From Taeniopygia guttata (taxonomy: Eukaryota; Chordata; Aves; Passeriformes; Estrildidae), in assembly GCF_048771995.1 (NCBI RefSeq), contig NC_133024.1:9002001-9066000 (forward strand): a stretch of DNA of 64,000 nt, written 5' to 3'. Of the stretch, positions 63,207-64,000 are shown in pieces. The translations under genes were made by a program, and so were the position numbers. Below the pieces are notes generated by a model. It searched no databases, was not told the origin of the DNA, and saw only the letters and a list, made by a program, of their open reading frames with translations. How positions within the stretch are numbered: the first letter of the stretch is position 1; each line of letters begins with the position of its first letter.

Positions 63207-64000
63207 AAAGAAACTCTTCTCAATTGCATTCCAGCTCTCCGAAAGGATCCATACTTATCTGACTGGTGATGGAACCTAATCTTAGCTTCATTCTATTCAG
63301 TTTTCTCCTGTTCCCATTAGGTGTTACTGGACACCTACCTGTGCTAAAGCTTCATGTTACTTTAAAGGTACAAACGAGTTCTGAAGTGTGCTGTGTTTAC
63401 TTGGAGAGAGGATATTGGATGAAAGTGTCAGTGATGACACACCCACATTTTCTTGCTAAATTTTATTAGCAAATCCCGGAGTGGTGTGTCTTTAAAGTAA
63501 AAAGGGAGTGTGACCAAAGGTTTGAGATGATGTGGTACTGAGGTATTCCTGCATCCATGTATTTACTTGGAAGGACTGTGAAGCAGCATTAATGCACAGA
63601 GCACTGGCAGTGCTTACACTTATTTACTAGACTGAGCCATTTGAGCATTTAAGCTTCTTTCCTAAAGGCATTTTGCAGCTTAAATGAGACTGAGGCATTC
63701 ACTTGATTCTTCTGCTGTTCATAACAGCATAATGGTATGCTCTGTGGCAAATTGTCCCATGGTATGCTCTGTGGCAAATTGTCCCATGATTAGGAAACTT
63801 TATTGAAAACGTAGCTCTTGCCAGTGCAGTTTCTTGGTCTCCAAGAGCTTCATTCCTGACCTGTCTGTGATGGTTAAACACAGGTGCTGCTGTTTTACCA
63901 CTGATGTTCTCCACAGAGAACGAGGGTGTATTGCCAAATATTCATACCTGCCCCAGCCTTATTTTAAAAATACAGTGATTTTATTATCTTGAAACCACAC
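63207..64000 (+). other. HSPA13: HSPA13 3' UTR, start
   Basis: Non-coding sequence after the stop, with no AATAAA before the window ends. Family knowledge is that HSPA13 transcripts have a long 3' UTR, so it most likely continues past the edge. It contains a 27-bp tandem duplication at 63734-63787. Confidence 0.75.
63734..63787. repeat. Perfect 27-bp tandem duplication
   Basis: Two adjacent identical 27-bp copies, 63734-63760 and 63761-63787, each beginning GGTATGCTCTGTGGC and ending GTCCCAT. No difference between the copies was seen, which points to a recent event, gene conversion or an assembly artefact. Confidence 0.93.

Overview
This window looks like vertebrate nuclear DNA, most probably from a bird. 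Two multi-exon genes with GT-AG introns lie on the + strand, the introns are small (0.6-8.4 kb), and the interspersed repeats I recognise are CR1 LINEs with the ATTCTRTG-type octamer tail typical of avian genomes. The species cannot be named from the sequence. There is nothing prokaryotic: no operons, CRISPR arrays, insertion sequences, rRNA or tRNA genes were seen.

Region 1 (1-28114, with 3' UTR to about 28.6-29.65 kb) is the 3' part of SAMSN1 (HACS1/SLY2), an adaptor of the SLY family in lymphocytes. Seven coding exons give 356 codons in one continuous frame plus a stop: a phospho-serine/14-3-3-type motif, a basic nuclear-localisation segment, an SH3 domain, a SAM domain and a conserved C-terminal tail. 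The first coding exon (about 20 residues) was not found and probably lies upstream; the first 10.5 kb appears to be intron. Introns carry a CR1 fragment (about 23885-24142), a candidate solo LTR (about 18147-18520) and a GC-rich patch (25676-25960).

Region 2 (about 29.65-56.6 kb) is intergenic. No convincing protein gene was found. It holds two old CR1 copies, several long A or T runs and an A-rich low-complexity block.

Region 3 (about 56.64-64.0 kb) is a CpG-island promoter with ZNF143-, NRF1-, ETS- and CRE/ATF-like motifs, followed by the complete five-exon coding sequence of HSPA13 (STCH), a microsomal Hsp70-like ATPase without the usual substrate-binding half. The exons give exactly 472 codons plus a stop. 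CR1 copies lie in introns 1 and 2, and the start of a long 3' UTR with a perfect 27-bp tandem duplication runs to the window edge.

The two genes are neighbours in the same relative order and orientation on human chromosome 21q11.2, so this is a conserved syntenic pair. Nothing suggests that they work together functionally. I did not find a clearly new biological system; the findings below are regulatory, repeat-derived or evolutionary details.
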